From Oscillospiraceae bacterium (GTDB lineage: Bacteria; Bacillota; Clostridia; Oscillospirales; UBA929), in contig JAISCT010000031.1 of assembly GCA_031265355.1 (NCBI GenBank), forward strand, positions 1 through 64,000: 64,000 nt of DNA, given 5' to 3'. Shown piece by piece: positions 1 to 7,628 of this stretch. A model generated the notes under the pieces. That model did not search any database, was not told the origin of the DNA, and was given only the letters and a program-made list of their open reading frames with translations. The translations under genes and the position numbers were made by a program. Position 1 is the stretch's first letter. Every line of letters begins with the position of its first letter.

Positions 1-675
1 ATCGATATTTTTGGCGCTGTGATGCCATTGCTCCCCGTGATTTGGGAGACGGCACTGCATCATCCGGAAGACATAGGTGCGCTCCTGCATGAATTTGGAG
101 TGGACAAGATGATTGAAAATTGGCTTTCGGAAAATGCCGGTCTTGTGACCGGGATTGCCATTGGCGTGGGTATAATGGTTGCAATATTCCCTCAAATTGC
201 CATAGTGGCATTGGGCACGGTAGCCGCAGCGGCGGCAATCGTTGGCATCATTGACGCCGTCATTCACATTGCTCAGGGCATTGCCTGGCTTGTAAACAAA
301 GCAAAAGAGGCGGTTGTCCAAGCATTCAATGCCATAAAAAATGCAATAAAGGCATTTGCCAAATGGATCTGCGATTGGTGGGACAGAGCCGGGAGAGCAT
401 ATGCGGCTGCGAATCCGTATTTCAAAGTTGACACAGAAAAACTCCGCAGTTATGCCACGCGTATTCACAATGTAAATAATCGCTTACGGAGACTCGATAA
501 TGAATTGCGAGGTCTGTATTGGCAGGTGGGACTGCTCGACATATGGGACATAGTCAGGGCGAATTTTTTGACGAGTGGAAGTCCAACGTTGAATCAAATC
601 AAGTCGTACTTAAATGATACCGCCAGTCGTTTTGAAACGGCTGAAAGCAAAGCTTACCGCCATATAGGAGGTTAA
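1..675 (+). CDS. WXG100-cluster membrane protein, 5'-truncated by the window
   Basis: The frame is open from base 1. No ribosome site precedes the first GTG/ATG (19/22), so the gene probably starts outside the window. The visible part has a long hydrophobic stretch (about residues 45-100, rich in Ala, Ile and Gly) that could form two membrane segments, then an amphipathic helix. A C-terminal helical region of about 85 residues contains a Tyr-Trp-Gln turn and resembles an ESAT-6-like helical hairpin. Four bases separate it from the next small gene, and two WXG100 proteins follow, which suggests a substrate or accessory factor of an ESX/type VII-like secretion system. No catalytic motif is visible. 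The family assignment is inferred from context and fold character. Confidence 0.55.
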   Translation: MDIFGAVMPLLPVIWETALHHPEDIGALLHEFGVDKMIENWLSENAGLVTGIAIGVGIMVAIFPQIAIVALGTVAAAAAIVGIIDAVIHIAQGIAWLVNKAKEAVVQAFNAIKNAIKAFAKWICDWWDRAGRAYAAANPYFKVDTEKLRSYATRIHNVNNRLRRLDNELRGLYWQVGLLDIWDIVRANFLTSGSPTLNQIKSYLNDTASRFETAESKAYRHIGG

Positions 676-679
676 GAGA

Positions 680-889
680 ATGACACTGAACGAATGCAAA
701 AGTGAACTGCGGTCTATCATGAATGAACTTCGTGACATTGAATGGGGCGTTCGGCACAATTTTGAAGGAATTGGTCAGGACTTGTGCGGCAATTGTATCG
801 AAAAAATTGCTGACAAATATGACGGTGTATTGTCACGAATGAACCACGTGAATTACAATCGACTTGCCGCGTGGATATTAGGCGAATAA
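680..889 (+). CDS. small helical protein of the WXG100 cluster
   Basis: A 69-residue protein starting at an ATG with a GGAGG site about 9 bases upstream; it lies 4 bases after the preceding gene and 15 before the next. It is charged and predominantly helical, with two Cys residues in the middle (Cys-Gly-Asn-Cys) and no signal peptide or membrane segment. Its size and position recall the small helical partners encoded beside WXG100 proteins in Firmicutes, which often act as chaperone or co-secreted partner. I do not recognise a specific family; the role is inferred only from the operon. Confidence 0.6.
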   Translation: MTLNECKSELRSIMNELRDIEWGVRHNFEGIGQDLCGNCIEKIADKYDGVLSRMNHVNYNRLAAWILGE

Positions 890-904
890 GATGGGAGGTA
901 CTGT

Positions 905-1204
905 ATGGCAAAGCAAGTGGTGAATACTGACAGAATTGTCTTTTCGGCGAATCGGCTTCGCATGGCAAATAATAATATCAACACTGCGTTTCAGACCTTG
1001 CAGAACAAGGCGAAGCAGCTTGACAACAACTGGACAGGAGCGGCGGGGGAAGCGGCGCGTACGACAATGTATCAGCTGTTTAAAAACAGCGAGGTACGTT
1101 CGGCTGTCCTTCAAAACTACATCAATCTGCTTGAACGGCAGGTAAGTCCAGGTTACACAAACGCCGAGACGGTGAATACAAAATTGGCGGACAAATTTAA
1201 ATGA
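905..1204 (+). CDS. WXG100 family protein (WTG motif)
   Basis: A 99-residue protein of the ESAT-6/WXG100 type: two helices joined by a turn carrying Trp-Thr-Gly at about residues 43-45, the hallmark of small dimeric substrates of type VII secretion. It has no signal peptide, as expected for that family. The ATG at 905 is preceded by GGGAGG. The next WXG100-like gene begins 11 bases after its stop, so the two may form a heterodimer. Its length is the family's usual one of about 100 residues. The secretion apparatus itself (an EssC-type ATPase) is not in the window. Confidence 0.85.
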   Translation: MAKQVVNTDRIVFSANRLRMANNNINTAFQTLQNKAKQLDNNWTGAAGEAARTTMYQLFKNSEVRSAVLQNYINLLERQVSPGYTNAETVNTKLADKFK

Positions 1205-1215
1205 GGTGAATGCCG

Positions 1216-1539
1216 ATGGCTCTGTTGAAGGTAAATCATAAAACGCTGCGTGACGTTGCTTCTGCGGTTGCCGCCTATTGTGCTGTGCAAGACAGAGAAA
1301 TGCGTTCCGCCGATGCCGATATGAAGTCAGTGCTGACATCCGACTGGCTTGGTCTTGACGCGCAGGAATTCGGGCACAAATGGGAGGACGTAGATGCGAA
1401 CGATTCTACAACAGTGAAGTTCCGCGAATCGCTGAAGAATTTTGGCGAAAATCTCACAGCTTGCGCAAACGAGTACGAAAGCGCACAAGCGGATGCATAC
1501 AACGCGGCGCACAGGCTGCCAAAATATCTCTATTGGTAG
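1216..1539 (+). CDS. second WXG100-like protein (WLG motif)
   Basis: A 107-residue helical hairpin protein with Trp-Leu-Gly at the turn and a conserved-looking Trp a few residues after it. I chose the ATG at 1216 over the in-frame ATG at 1210 because the GAGGTG site at 1204-1209 is correctly spaced for 1216 and too close for 1210. It directly follows the first WXG100 gene and probably pairs with it. The sequence past its stop belongs to an unrelated broken gene read in another frame, so this gene marks the edge of the cluster. Confidence 0.75.
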   Translation: MALLKVNHKTLRDVASAVAAYCAVQDREMRSADADMKSVLTSDWLGLDAQEFGHKWEDVDANDSTTVKFRESLKNFGENLTACANEYESAQADAYNAAHRLPKYLYW

Positions 1540-1715
1540 GAGCGCATATCGGCATTGCCTGCATACATGGGCTTGACTATGTGCTTTCGTACAACTTTCA
1601 GCATATCAATAAAGCAAAAACAAAACTCTTGACCGGGCGCATTAACCAATCAAAAGGCTATGGCACGGTCGTAATCTGTACCGCTAAGGAGGTATTGGCA
1701 GATGAACAGGAATAA
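1536..1715 (+). pseudogene. C-terminal remnant of a PIN-domain toxin
   Basis: In the third frame, 1536-1715 encodes about 59 residues resembling the C-terminal third of a PIN-domain (VapC-like) toxin: an Ala-His-Ile-Gly-Ile-Ala helix, then Leu-Asp-Tyr-Val-Leu-Ser-Tyr-Asn-Phe-x-His-Ile-Asn, and a final Val-Ile-Cys-Thr strand. The N-terminal part with the first acidic residues is missing, and the fragment abuts the end of the WXG100 gene, overlapping its stop by four bases. It has no ribosome site or start. The last 14 bases overlap the next small gene, which preserves the usual toxin-partner coupling. Family recognition is from memory of such sequences. Confidence 0.6.
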
Positions 1716-1908
1716 CGATACATTAGAGCAAGAGCTTAACGCCACCCGCGAGAGGCTCTACGAGCAAACTAAGGATATGACCCCCACGGAGCAAGTCGCT
1801 TTCTTCAACAACAGAGGTATGGAGATATTGAGGCGGCATGGCATTAAAGCCAAAATTGCAGATGTTCCGATTGTGCGGCGGCCAGCCCAACCACAAGCAC
1901 AGCCGTAA
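1702..1908 (+). CDS. small partner (antitoxin-like) of the broken PIN toxin
   Basis: A 68-residue protein. Its ATG at 1702 lies inside the end of the PIN remnant and follows an AAGGAGG site at 1686-1692. The N-terminal half is charged and helical (Glu/Arg-rich, with a Met-Thr-Pro-Thr-Glu segment); the C-terminus is Pro/Gln-rich. Small proteins of this look commonly follow PIN genes of this type with the same short overlap and are presumed antitoxins. With the toxin truncated it would be an orphan. Two hairpins follow within 90 bases. The function is inferred from gene order. Confidence 0.55.
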   Translation: MNRNNDTLEQELNATRERLYEQTKDMTPTEQVAFFNNRGMEILRRHGIKAKIADVPIVRRPAQPQAQP

Positions 1909-1925
1909 AAACAAGCGCATAACAG

Positions 1926-1970
1926 AAAGACCGGGGAGTAACGCAAATACTGCGCCGCTCCCCGGTCTTT
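1926..1970 (+). terminator. hairpin after the antitoxin-like gene
   Basis: A 13-bp perfect inverted repeat (AAAGACCGGGGAG at 1926-1938 and its complement at 1958-1970) with a 19-nt loop, 18 bases after the gene. No clear T-run follows, so it may act with the next hairpin. Confidence 0.5.
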
Positions 1971-1992
1971 ACATTTCCACCATCTCCGGCGA

Positions 1993-2043
1993 AAACACCG
2001 CACCGCCCGGGGCAGGCTAGGCGCCCCGGGCGGTGCGGTGTTT
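1993..2043. terminator. 21-bp perfect hairpin between convergent genes
   Basis: Arms 1993-2013 and 2023-2043 are perfect complements with a 9-nt loop. The minus-strand transcript of the GH115 gene would carry the hairpin followed by TTTTC; the plus side ends in TTTAGG. It lies between convergent genes and probably stops transcription from both sides. Confidence 0.7.
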
Positions 2044-2113
2044 AGGGACAGGGTTCTTCGGAGGGAAGAATTCGGGAGGATTCTTAAGAGAGCTCCCGGA
2101 GATTGGTTGGTTG

Positions 2114-5100
2114 TCAGTTGGCGGTGCTGGAAACTATGTCTTCCAATATTAGGGAATATACATAGTCGCCCATAGCCGCGTACCCCGCCGCGTTCGGATG
2201 AATGCTGTCGTTCCGATAGGCCGCCGACAGCGTGTTTTGGCTGGTCGGGTTTCTCAGCAGTTCGTCAAAATCGGCCAGCCCGTATAGATTGCCCTCCGCG
2301 TACTGTTGCCGGATCCAAGTGTTGACAGTCTGCCGGTTGGCGTCCTGCCCCACGCTTGAGCCGCGGGGAGAGATGGTGCCGCCGTATACTTTGATGCCTT
2401 TTGCCGCCGCCGCCTTAAACAGTTCGTCAAAGGCCGCGATCATGTTGGCCGGGGTCTGGTTGCCACCCGGGAGATCGTTGACGCCGATCAGGAACACCAC
2501 ATAGCCGACCCCCGGTTGGTTGAGTACGTCTCGCTCGAACCGGCTTCTCGCCGCCAGCGGATTTGTCCCGCTGAGCAGCGCGTTGGTCCCGATGCCCATG
2601 TTGACGACGGAGAGATGGCGGGTGTCTGGGTTGGCCTGCAGATCGTTCATCAGGATGTCCACCCAGCGTGTATACAGCTCGTTCGTCACGCCGTACCCGT
2701 CGGTGATCGAGTCGCCAAGCGCCACGATGGATTTGTTTTGCAGCGGCGCCAGAACGTCCGCGCTGCACAGCGTAAACCAGTGGGTGAAGGTGGAACCCGT
2801 CAGGGCCGCGTCCAAAATCGCGTTGGCGTCCCGCTGCAAGTAACTGTTGGCCCTCGCGGCAATGTGCGCGCTCAGCCGCGTCGGCACGTCGCCAAAGTAT
2901 GTGGACACCGCGATTCTCTCCAGCGCGGCCACCGGAAAATCGAGGGGGTCGGACGTCGCGAAGGCCCCGGGCTGAATGGTAACGCCCGCGCTGCCCCCGT
3001 TGAAGGTGACGGCCGTGTTGGTCGAGACGTCGACGTCGGAGGTGTTGTTCGCCCCATTGGCTTTGGCGACGCTCGCCGCCTGAATGGTCAGCGGCGTGGC
3101 CCCGTATTCGTTGGAGAACGTCAGGCGCAGTTGAGGACCGGCTATGGCGGTACGGATGATCTGGCGAAGCGTGGCGCCGGGCAGGGTCAGCGCCGCGTTT
3201 CCGGCGTCGCGCGTGCCTCCGTCGCTGCTGCCGGGGTCGCCGTAATACTGCGCGCTGGCCCATGTGCCGACCCAGTGCGCGCCGGCATCACTTTTTTTTT
3301 CCGTGCAGTACGATTCCGGCGGGCCAAAGTAGGCGGCGTTGCTGGCGCCGGTGCCGTCGCGCTGACCGGTCAGTATGGTCGGCGTCGTGTACGCCGGGTA
3401 GTTAAACCGGACGTTGGTCATTGTATCCAACTGGTTGTTCAAGACGGCCACGGTCGACCTCGCCAGCGTGTTCGTGCCGACGAGGATCTTCTGCAGCGTC
3501 GAGCCGTCATTTACCATGTAGATCCTCAGCGTGTACACACCCGGTTCCGTCACGGTGTGCTGGGAGATGTTGCGGGCGCCATTGTTGCGCAGCGTGATCG
3601 TGCGCGTCGCGCTCTCGGCGCCGTCGGACCACATGATGCTGCCGCCGTTCGTGACCAGGAAGTTGCGCGCCAGCGAATTGACAATCTGCGGCTCCTCGTC
3701 GTCGCCCAGCTGCACGCCGTAGTTGAGCGTCGTGAGCTGTCGCGGATCCATGCCGTTCGTCGGCGCCCATTGCGTGATAATGTCGATATCACCCGGCGTC
3801 TTGATGTAGACGTTGTATTCCAGATACGGTGCGTCCACACCGGGCGTGCGCCCGCCGCCGAATCCGGCGTCCAGCGCGGTCGGCATCACCTTCATCGAGG
3901 ACAGCACGCGGCCGTAATCGGGCAGCTCGGTCCACTGATAGGTCACGCCGTCTTTCTCCGCGGGCACGGAGGAAGCGTAATGCTTGGAGAGAATGGAGAT
4001 GTAGCCGTCGGTCTCGACAAAGGTCTTGTCCGGCAGGCCGGCCGTGTCAAAGACTTCGGCGGTCACCGTGACGGCGACTTCGGCGCCCGCCCCGGCGATG
4101 ACGACACTGCCGCTCGCGCTGCCTCCGGCCGGCACCTTGGTCCAGTCGACGCGGACGTAGATTCTGTCGAGCTTTTCCGCCGTGCCGGCGGTTTTGTCGA
4201 GCACGATCCACGGTTCGCTGGCCGCCGCGGTGTAGTCAAACGGTGTCAGGCTGGTGTTGCCCACGTCGATATAGCGCGTCTCGTCGCCGTAACTTGTGAA
4301 TTTGTGCAGGGCGACGGTACCGGTCTTCGCGTTGGGCAGGGTCGCGCTCAGCCAGGACTGCGGCAGGACGACCATGCTCGGATCCGCCGTCGGGGTGACG
4401 CTGTAGATCCGGCTCCAGGCGGAACCTGTGGTCGTGAAGGCGAACTGGGATGTGCGGTGCGCCCACGACGTCAGCCCAAGGTAGTAGATAGAACTGTCGG
4501 AGACGACGCTGTAGGGAGCCGTTTGATTGCGGCGCGGGTAATAACCGTAATATTTGCCGTCTCCCACGCAGTAATAGGAGTTCTCGTCGGCCGCGATGAT
4601 ATCTTCTCCCAGCACGGCCTTGATCTGCGCGACGTCGCTGGCGTAATTCGGATAGAAGAGACCCGGGGCGCCATAGGTGTTGTACATGGTGAAGTTGTCA
4701 AACAGCAGGCAGGCCCGCGCGATCTCGGCGTAGTCGTTGGCGACGGGCAGCCCCAGGGCCTGGTAAGCCTGGTTTTTCTGAAGGTTGATCATCAGCTTCC
4801 ACGCGTTGCAGGAGATGAGCGTGGGGTGGAGTACCAGATTGTAGTAGGCGTCCATCCTCTCCAGTGGGATCTGCTTCTTGATCTCCAGGGCCTTGTCGGC
4901 GATGGCCTCATACTTCGCCAGCATGGTTTCGGCCTCGCCAAAGTATGTGAGGCTGAACGTGTTGCTGAGCACGATCTCGGGCTTCCTCACGTTGTTCATG
5001 TACGTGTAGTCAAAGATGATCTCCGCAATGTCGTCGGCCAGTTCCTCGCCGAACTCCTTTTCCGCGAACTCCTTGTGAGCCCTGTCCGGTCCGTCCAGCG

Positions 5101-7006
5101 CGCCCCAGGTGTCCACGTCGTAGGCCAGCTTGAACCAGTAATCGATCGGGGCTTCGTTGAACTTGAGATCGCCCACGTTCGTGACCCAGATCCTGTCCAC
5201 ACCGTAGTCATAGGACATCATCATCTGCTCGCGGATCTTCTCCAGCGGGGTGGTGTCTACCCAGCGGTACGAGCGCGGCGCGCCGTTGTAGTCAAAGTGA
5301 TAGTACATGCCGAAGCCGCCGGAGCGGTCGCGGTTCATGTCCATCGGAAGGCCGCGGACGTTGCCGTGGTTGTCGTCGCAGAGGATGACCGTGATGTCGT
5401 CGTCGATCGAGGCTTTCCAGCCCAGATTGGGATCGGACGCGTCGTCGCCGTAGTAGAAAGCTTCGACTTCCTTATAGATGATGACCGACTGCGGGACGTC
5501 GGTGGTCCCGTGGACGTTCTCGATGATCTTGCGCTGCTCCTTGATGACGTCGTTTAGGAGAGCGATGTTCTGCTCCTTTGTCCCCTGCGGGAAGATGGCG
5601 ACGTCGTTGAGGCCGCGCAGACCCATGTTGACGACCGCCTCGTACTCCTTGGTCGCCTCCATGTTTTCCGTCCATACCTCAATCATCTTATCCCTGTTCA
5701 CGTACCGCCAGTTTTCCGGGGCCGGATAACTCGGATTGATCCACTGGAACGGGAGGCTGTTGGTGGACCAGACCCATTCTTTGTCCGGTGTGTTCATGAA
5801 CTCCTGGTGGGTGGTCCCGATGACGATGCCGTAGTCGTTGGCCAGTTGGCCGTTCAGCGGATCGTCCTTCCAGAAGGAGTTGCTCCACATGGCGGGCCAC
5901 AGGTAGTTGCCGTACTGACGGAGGATCATGTCGAACACTTCGACATAGAATTCGTGCGTGAACCGGTAGGCCGGCTTGCCCTGCTCGCGCCAGTAGGGCA
6001 TTGTGAAATTGTGCGCCGCGGCGTACTGTTCCATCCACCTGTCCATGCTGCGCTCGTCGTTGATGAAGATGCCTCTGTACTTGACGGAGGGCTCTTTTGT
6101 AACCTTGGCTTCCTTTTCAAGGAACAGATTGTCCCGGTGGGTGGGGGCGCTGTCCGCAAAGAAGCCCCACGGCGAGACGCCAATGGCTTCGGAGATGTTG
6201 TAGAGACCGTAGACCGCGCCGCGCTTGTCGCTGCCGACGATGACCATGGCGTGTTTCACGCCCGGCACGCCCACAGGGTCGTCGAGGTAAACAGTCGTCC
6301 AGACTTCCCACTTGCCGGCGACGTTTGCGAGGTCGATGTTGTTGTCGTCGATCAGTTGGTCGATGAACGGATTGCCGAGCGCGCCGGCGATGACGGCGGA
6401 TTCGGAGACAAGGCGGTCCTCTTCCCCGATGAGTTCGGACTTGACGCCCGTGACGAGCCTGATGTCGCCGACGACGTTTTCGGCGGCGTGCCGGATGCCC
6501 TCCTCGTCGTCGGCGTCGACAAATACCTTCGCGGCCTTGCCGCTATAAGCGAGATCGAATTGGCCCGTGCCGGAACCGCCCCACAGGACGGCGTCGGTGT
6601 TGTCGGCCAGCGGCACATAGACCATGTCCCAGGCGAAAGCCTTGTATGTGTCGGCGCCGTCGACGGCGTCCGTGGCGACGGAGAGCAGCACGTCGGCGTC
6701 TACGCTGACTTCGGCCGTTTCCGCAGAGAGGAATTTTCCGGCGGCGTCATACGCGGCGATGATGACGAGGCCGCTGACAGCCGCATCGGTCCCATTGTCC
6801 AGCGAGACGGCGACCTTCGGGCCGACCGTCTCGGCGAACAGGACGAGGTCGCCGAGGGGGGAGGATTCGGATGGGGCGCTCTCTTCGACGGCCGCGGCGG
6901 ACACGCCGAAAAGGCCGAACGAGGCAATCACAAGTGTGAGGCATAGCACAAAGGAGAGGAAGCGGGTGGATATTTTCCGGCCTGTACGACCGTGCCTTTT
7001 ACACAT
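2114..7006 (-). CDS. secreted GH115 alpha-glucuronidase fused to an SGNH esterase
   Basis: A 1630-residue exoenzyme. It has a signal peptide (basic start, hydrophobic core, Ala-rich cleavage region near residue 40), then an N-terminal beta-rich domain (about 45-150) also found in the GH28 protein at 22490. The GH115 core begins near residue 155 and contains the family's YRGIFINDE segment. GH115 enzymes remove (4-O-methyl)glucuronic acid from glucuronoxylan. The C-terminal module (about 1246-1625) is an SGNH/GDSL hydrolase with a Gly-Asp-Ser-Ile-Thr block (Ser1433), Gly-Val-Asn-Asp, and Asp1600-x-x-His1603. It is probably a carbohydrate esterase, perhaps a deacetylase. A 9-A run sits at the module boundary near residue 1236. 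No dockerin or surface anchor is visible. The start has GGAG upstream; the gene stands alone behind its own promoter. Confidence 0.88.
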   Translation of the reverse strand: MCKRHGRTGRKISTRFLSFVLCLTLVIASFGLFGVSAAAVEESAPSESSPLGDLVLFAETVGPKVAVSLDNGTDAAVSGLVIIAAYDAAGKFLSAETAEVSVDADVLLSVATDAVDGADTYKAFAWDMVYVPLADNTDAVLWGGSGTGQFDLAYSGKAAKVFVDADDEEGIRHAAENVVGDIRLVTGVKSELIGEEDRLVSESAVIAGALGNPFIDQLIDDNNIDLANVAGKWEVWTTVYLDDPVGVPGVKHAMVIVGSDKRGAVYGLYNISEAIGVSPWGFFADSAPTHRDNLFLEKEAKVTKEPSVKYRGIFINDERSMDRWMEQYAAAHNFTMPYWREQGKPAYRFTHEFYVEVFDMILRQYGNYLWPAMWSNSFWKDDPLNGQLANDYGIVIGTTHQEFMNTPDKEWVWSTNSLPFQWINPSYPAPENWRYVNRDKMIEVWTENMEATKEYEAVVNMGLRGLNDVAIFPQGTKEQNIALLNDVIKEQRKIIENVHGTTDVPQSVIIYKEVEAFYYGDDASDPNLGWKASIDDDITVILCDDNHGNVRGLPMDMNRDRSGGFGMYYHFDYNGAPRSYRWVDTTPLEKIREQMMMSYDYGVDRIWVTNVGDLKFNEAPIDYWFKLAYDVDTWGALDGPDRAHKEFAEKEFGEELADDIAEIIFDYTYMNNVRKPEIVLSNTFSLTYFGEAETMLAKYEAIADKALEIKKQIPLERMDAYYNLVLHPTLISCNAWKLMINLQKNQAYQALGLPVANDYAEIARACLLFDNFTMYNTYGAPGLFYPNYASDVAQIKAVLGEDIIAADENSYYCVGDGKYYGYYPRRNQTAPYSVVSDSSIYYLGLTSWAHRTSQFAFTTTGSAWSRIYSVTPTADPSMVVLPQSWLSATLPNAKTGTVALHKFTSYGDETRYIDVGNTSLTPFDYTAAASEPWIVLDKTAGTAEKLDRIYVRVDWTKVPAGGSASGSVVIAGAGAEVAVTVTAEVFDTAGLPDKTFVETDGYISILSKHYASSVPAEKDGVTYQWTELPDYGRVLSSMKVMPTALDAGFGGGRTPGVDAPYLEYNVYIKTPGDIDIITQWAPTNGMDPRQLTTLNYGVQLGDDEEPQIVNSLARNFLVTNGGSIMWSDGAESATRTITLRNNGARNISQHTVTEPGVYTLRIYMVNDGSTLQKILVGTNTLARSTVAVLNNQLDTMTNVRFNYPAYTTPTILTGQRDGTGASNAAYFGPPESYCTEKKSDAGAHWVGTWASAQYYGDPGSSDGGTRDAGNAALTLPGATLRQIIRTAIAGPQLRLTFSNEYGATPLTIQAASVAKANGANNTSDVDVSTNTAVTFNGGSAGVTIQPGAFATSDPLDFPVAALERIAVSTYFGDVPTRLSAHIAARANSYLQRDANAILDAALTGSTFTHWFTLCSADVLAPLQNKSIVALGDSITDGYGVTNELYTRWVDILMNDLQANPDTRHLSVVNMGIGTNALLSGTNPLAARSRFERDVLNQPGVGYVVFLIGVNDLPGGNQTPANMIAAFDELFKAAAAKGIKVYGGTISPRGSSVGQDANRQTVNTWIRQQYAEGNLYGLADFDELLRNPTSQNTLSAAYRNDSIHPNAAGYAAMGDYVYSLILEDIVSSTAN

Positions 7007-7347
7007 GGGGCAACAACTCCATTCTTAAGGTATAAGCATTGAGCAGACGTTTTTCTTCATAAACCGAATTCTAACTCCGTGAAGGGGATGACCCATGAGC
7101 GCTGAGAAGATAAGTATGCTAGTATACTAGATATGGGACATCCCGCCGATCACATTCCCTATCGCCCCCTTTATATGCACACGAAGTTCTCCTGTATGTT
7201 CTCCCCCGGCGCACCATAAATGCACAGATGCGCCGGAACAATGCCCGCGCGGAACAAACTTTTGGAGTGGCGAAAAACGAATGAAAGTAAAACAGAAATT
7301 CCAAGGGGAAATGTATAAAATATACAAAATTCGACCAATGCACATCC

Positions 7348-7376
7348 ATGATAACACAAGAATACTAGTATGTCAA
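7348..7376 (-). promoter_or_regulatory. sigma-A promoter of the GH115 gene
   Basis: On the minus strand TTGACA (7371-7376) and TATCAT (7348-7353) are separated by exactly 17 bases. This predicts a start near 7341 and an untranslated leader of about 335 bases. The spacer and the first -35 base contain the palindrome ATACTAGTAT (7362-7371), and a related palindrome CTAGTATACTAG lies in the leader at 7119-7130; either could bind a regulator. Confidence 0.75.
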
Positions 7377-7628
7377 TAACTTTCTGCCCATTACATGCCA
7401 AAAAACAAAAGATTATTTTGTTTAAAATATAAAATTTCAAACCGATGTCTCAGCGGAGACGCCGCTGGGGACAGTCGCCGTACGTTTGCCAGATGGCGCC
7501 AGACGACACAAGGGCGGACGCCTTTCGGCACCCACCCTTGCTGTTTTGCCGCACGCCGGCGGCGGCGGGACGATCTTGACAAGCGACCGGCGGTGGCATA
7601 CACTGACAGGGAAGAGGAAGAGATGGTT
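7377..7628. other. intergenic stretch after uxaA
   Basis: About 250 bases between the uxaA stop and the GH115 promoter. Short overlapping open frames here have no ribosome site or recognisable content. A small CAGCGG/CCGCTG hairpin at about 7450-7466 might help end uxaBA transcription but lacks a T-run. I see nothing else. Confidence 0.4.

Noticed and set aside
2516-5557. A 1013-codon open frame on the plus strand
   Set aside because: It is antisense to the GH115-SGNH gene, lacks a ribosome site and has an Arg/Val/Gly-rich composition typical of the opposite strand of GC-rich coding DNA.
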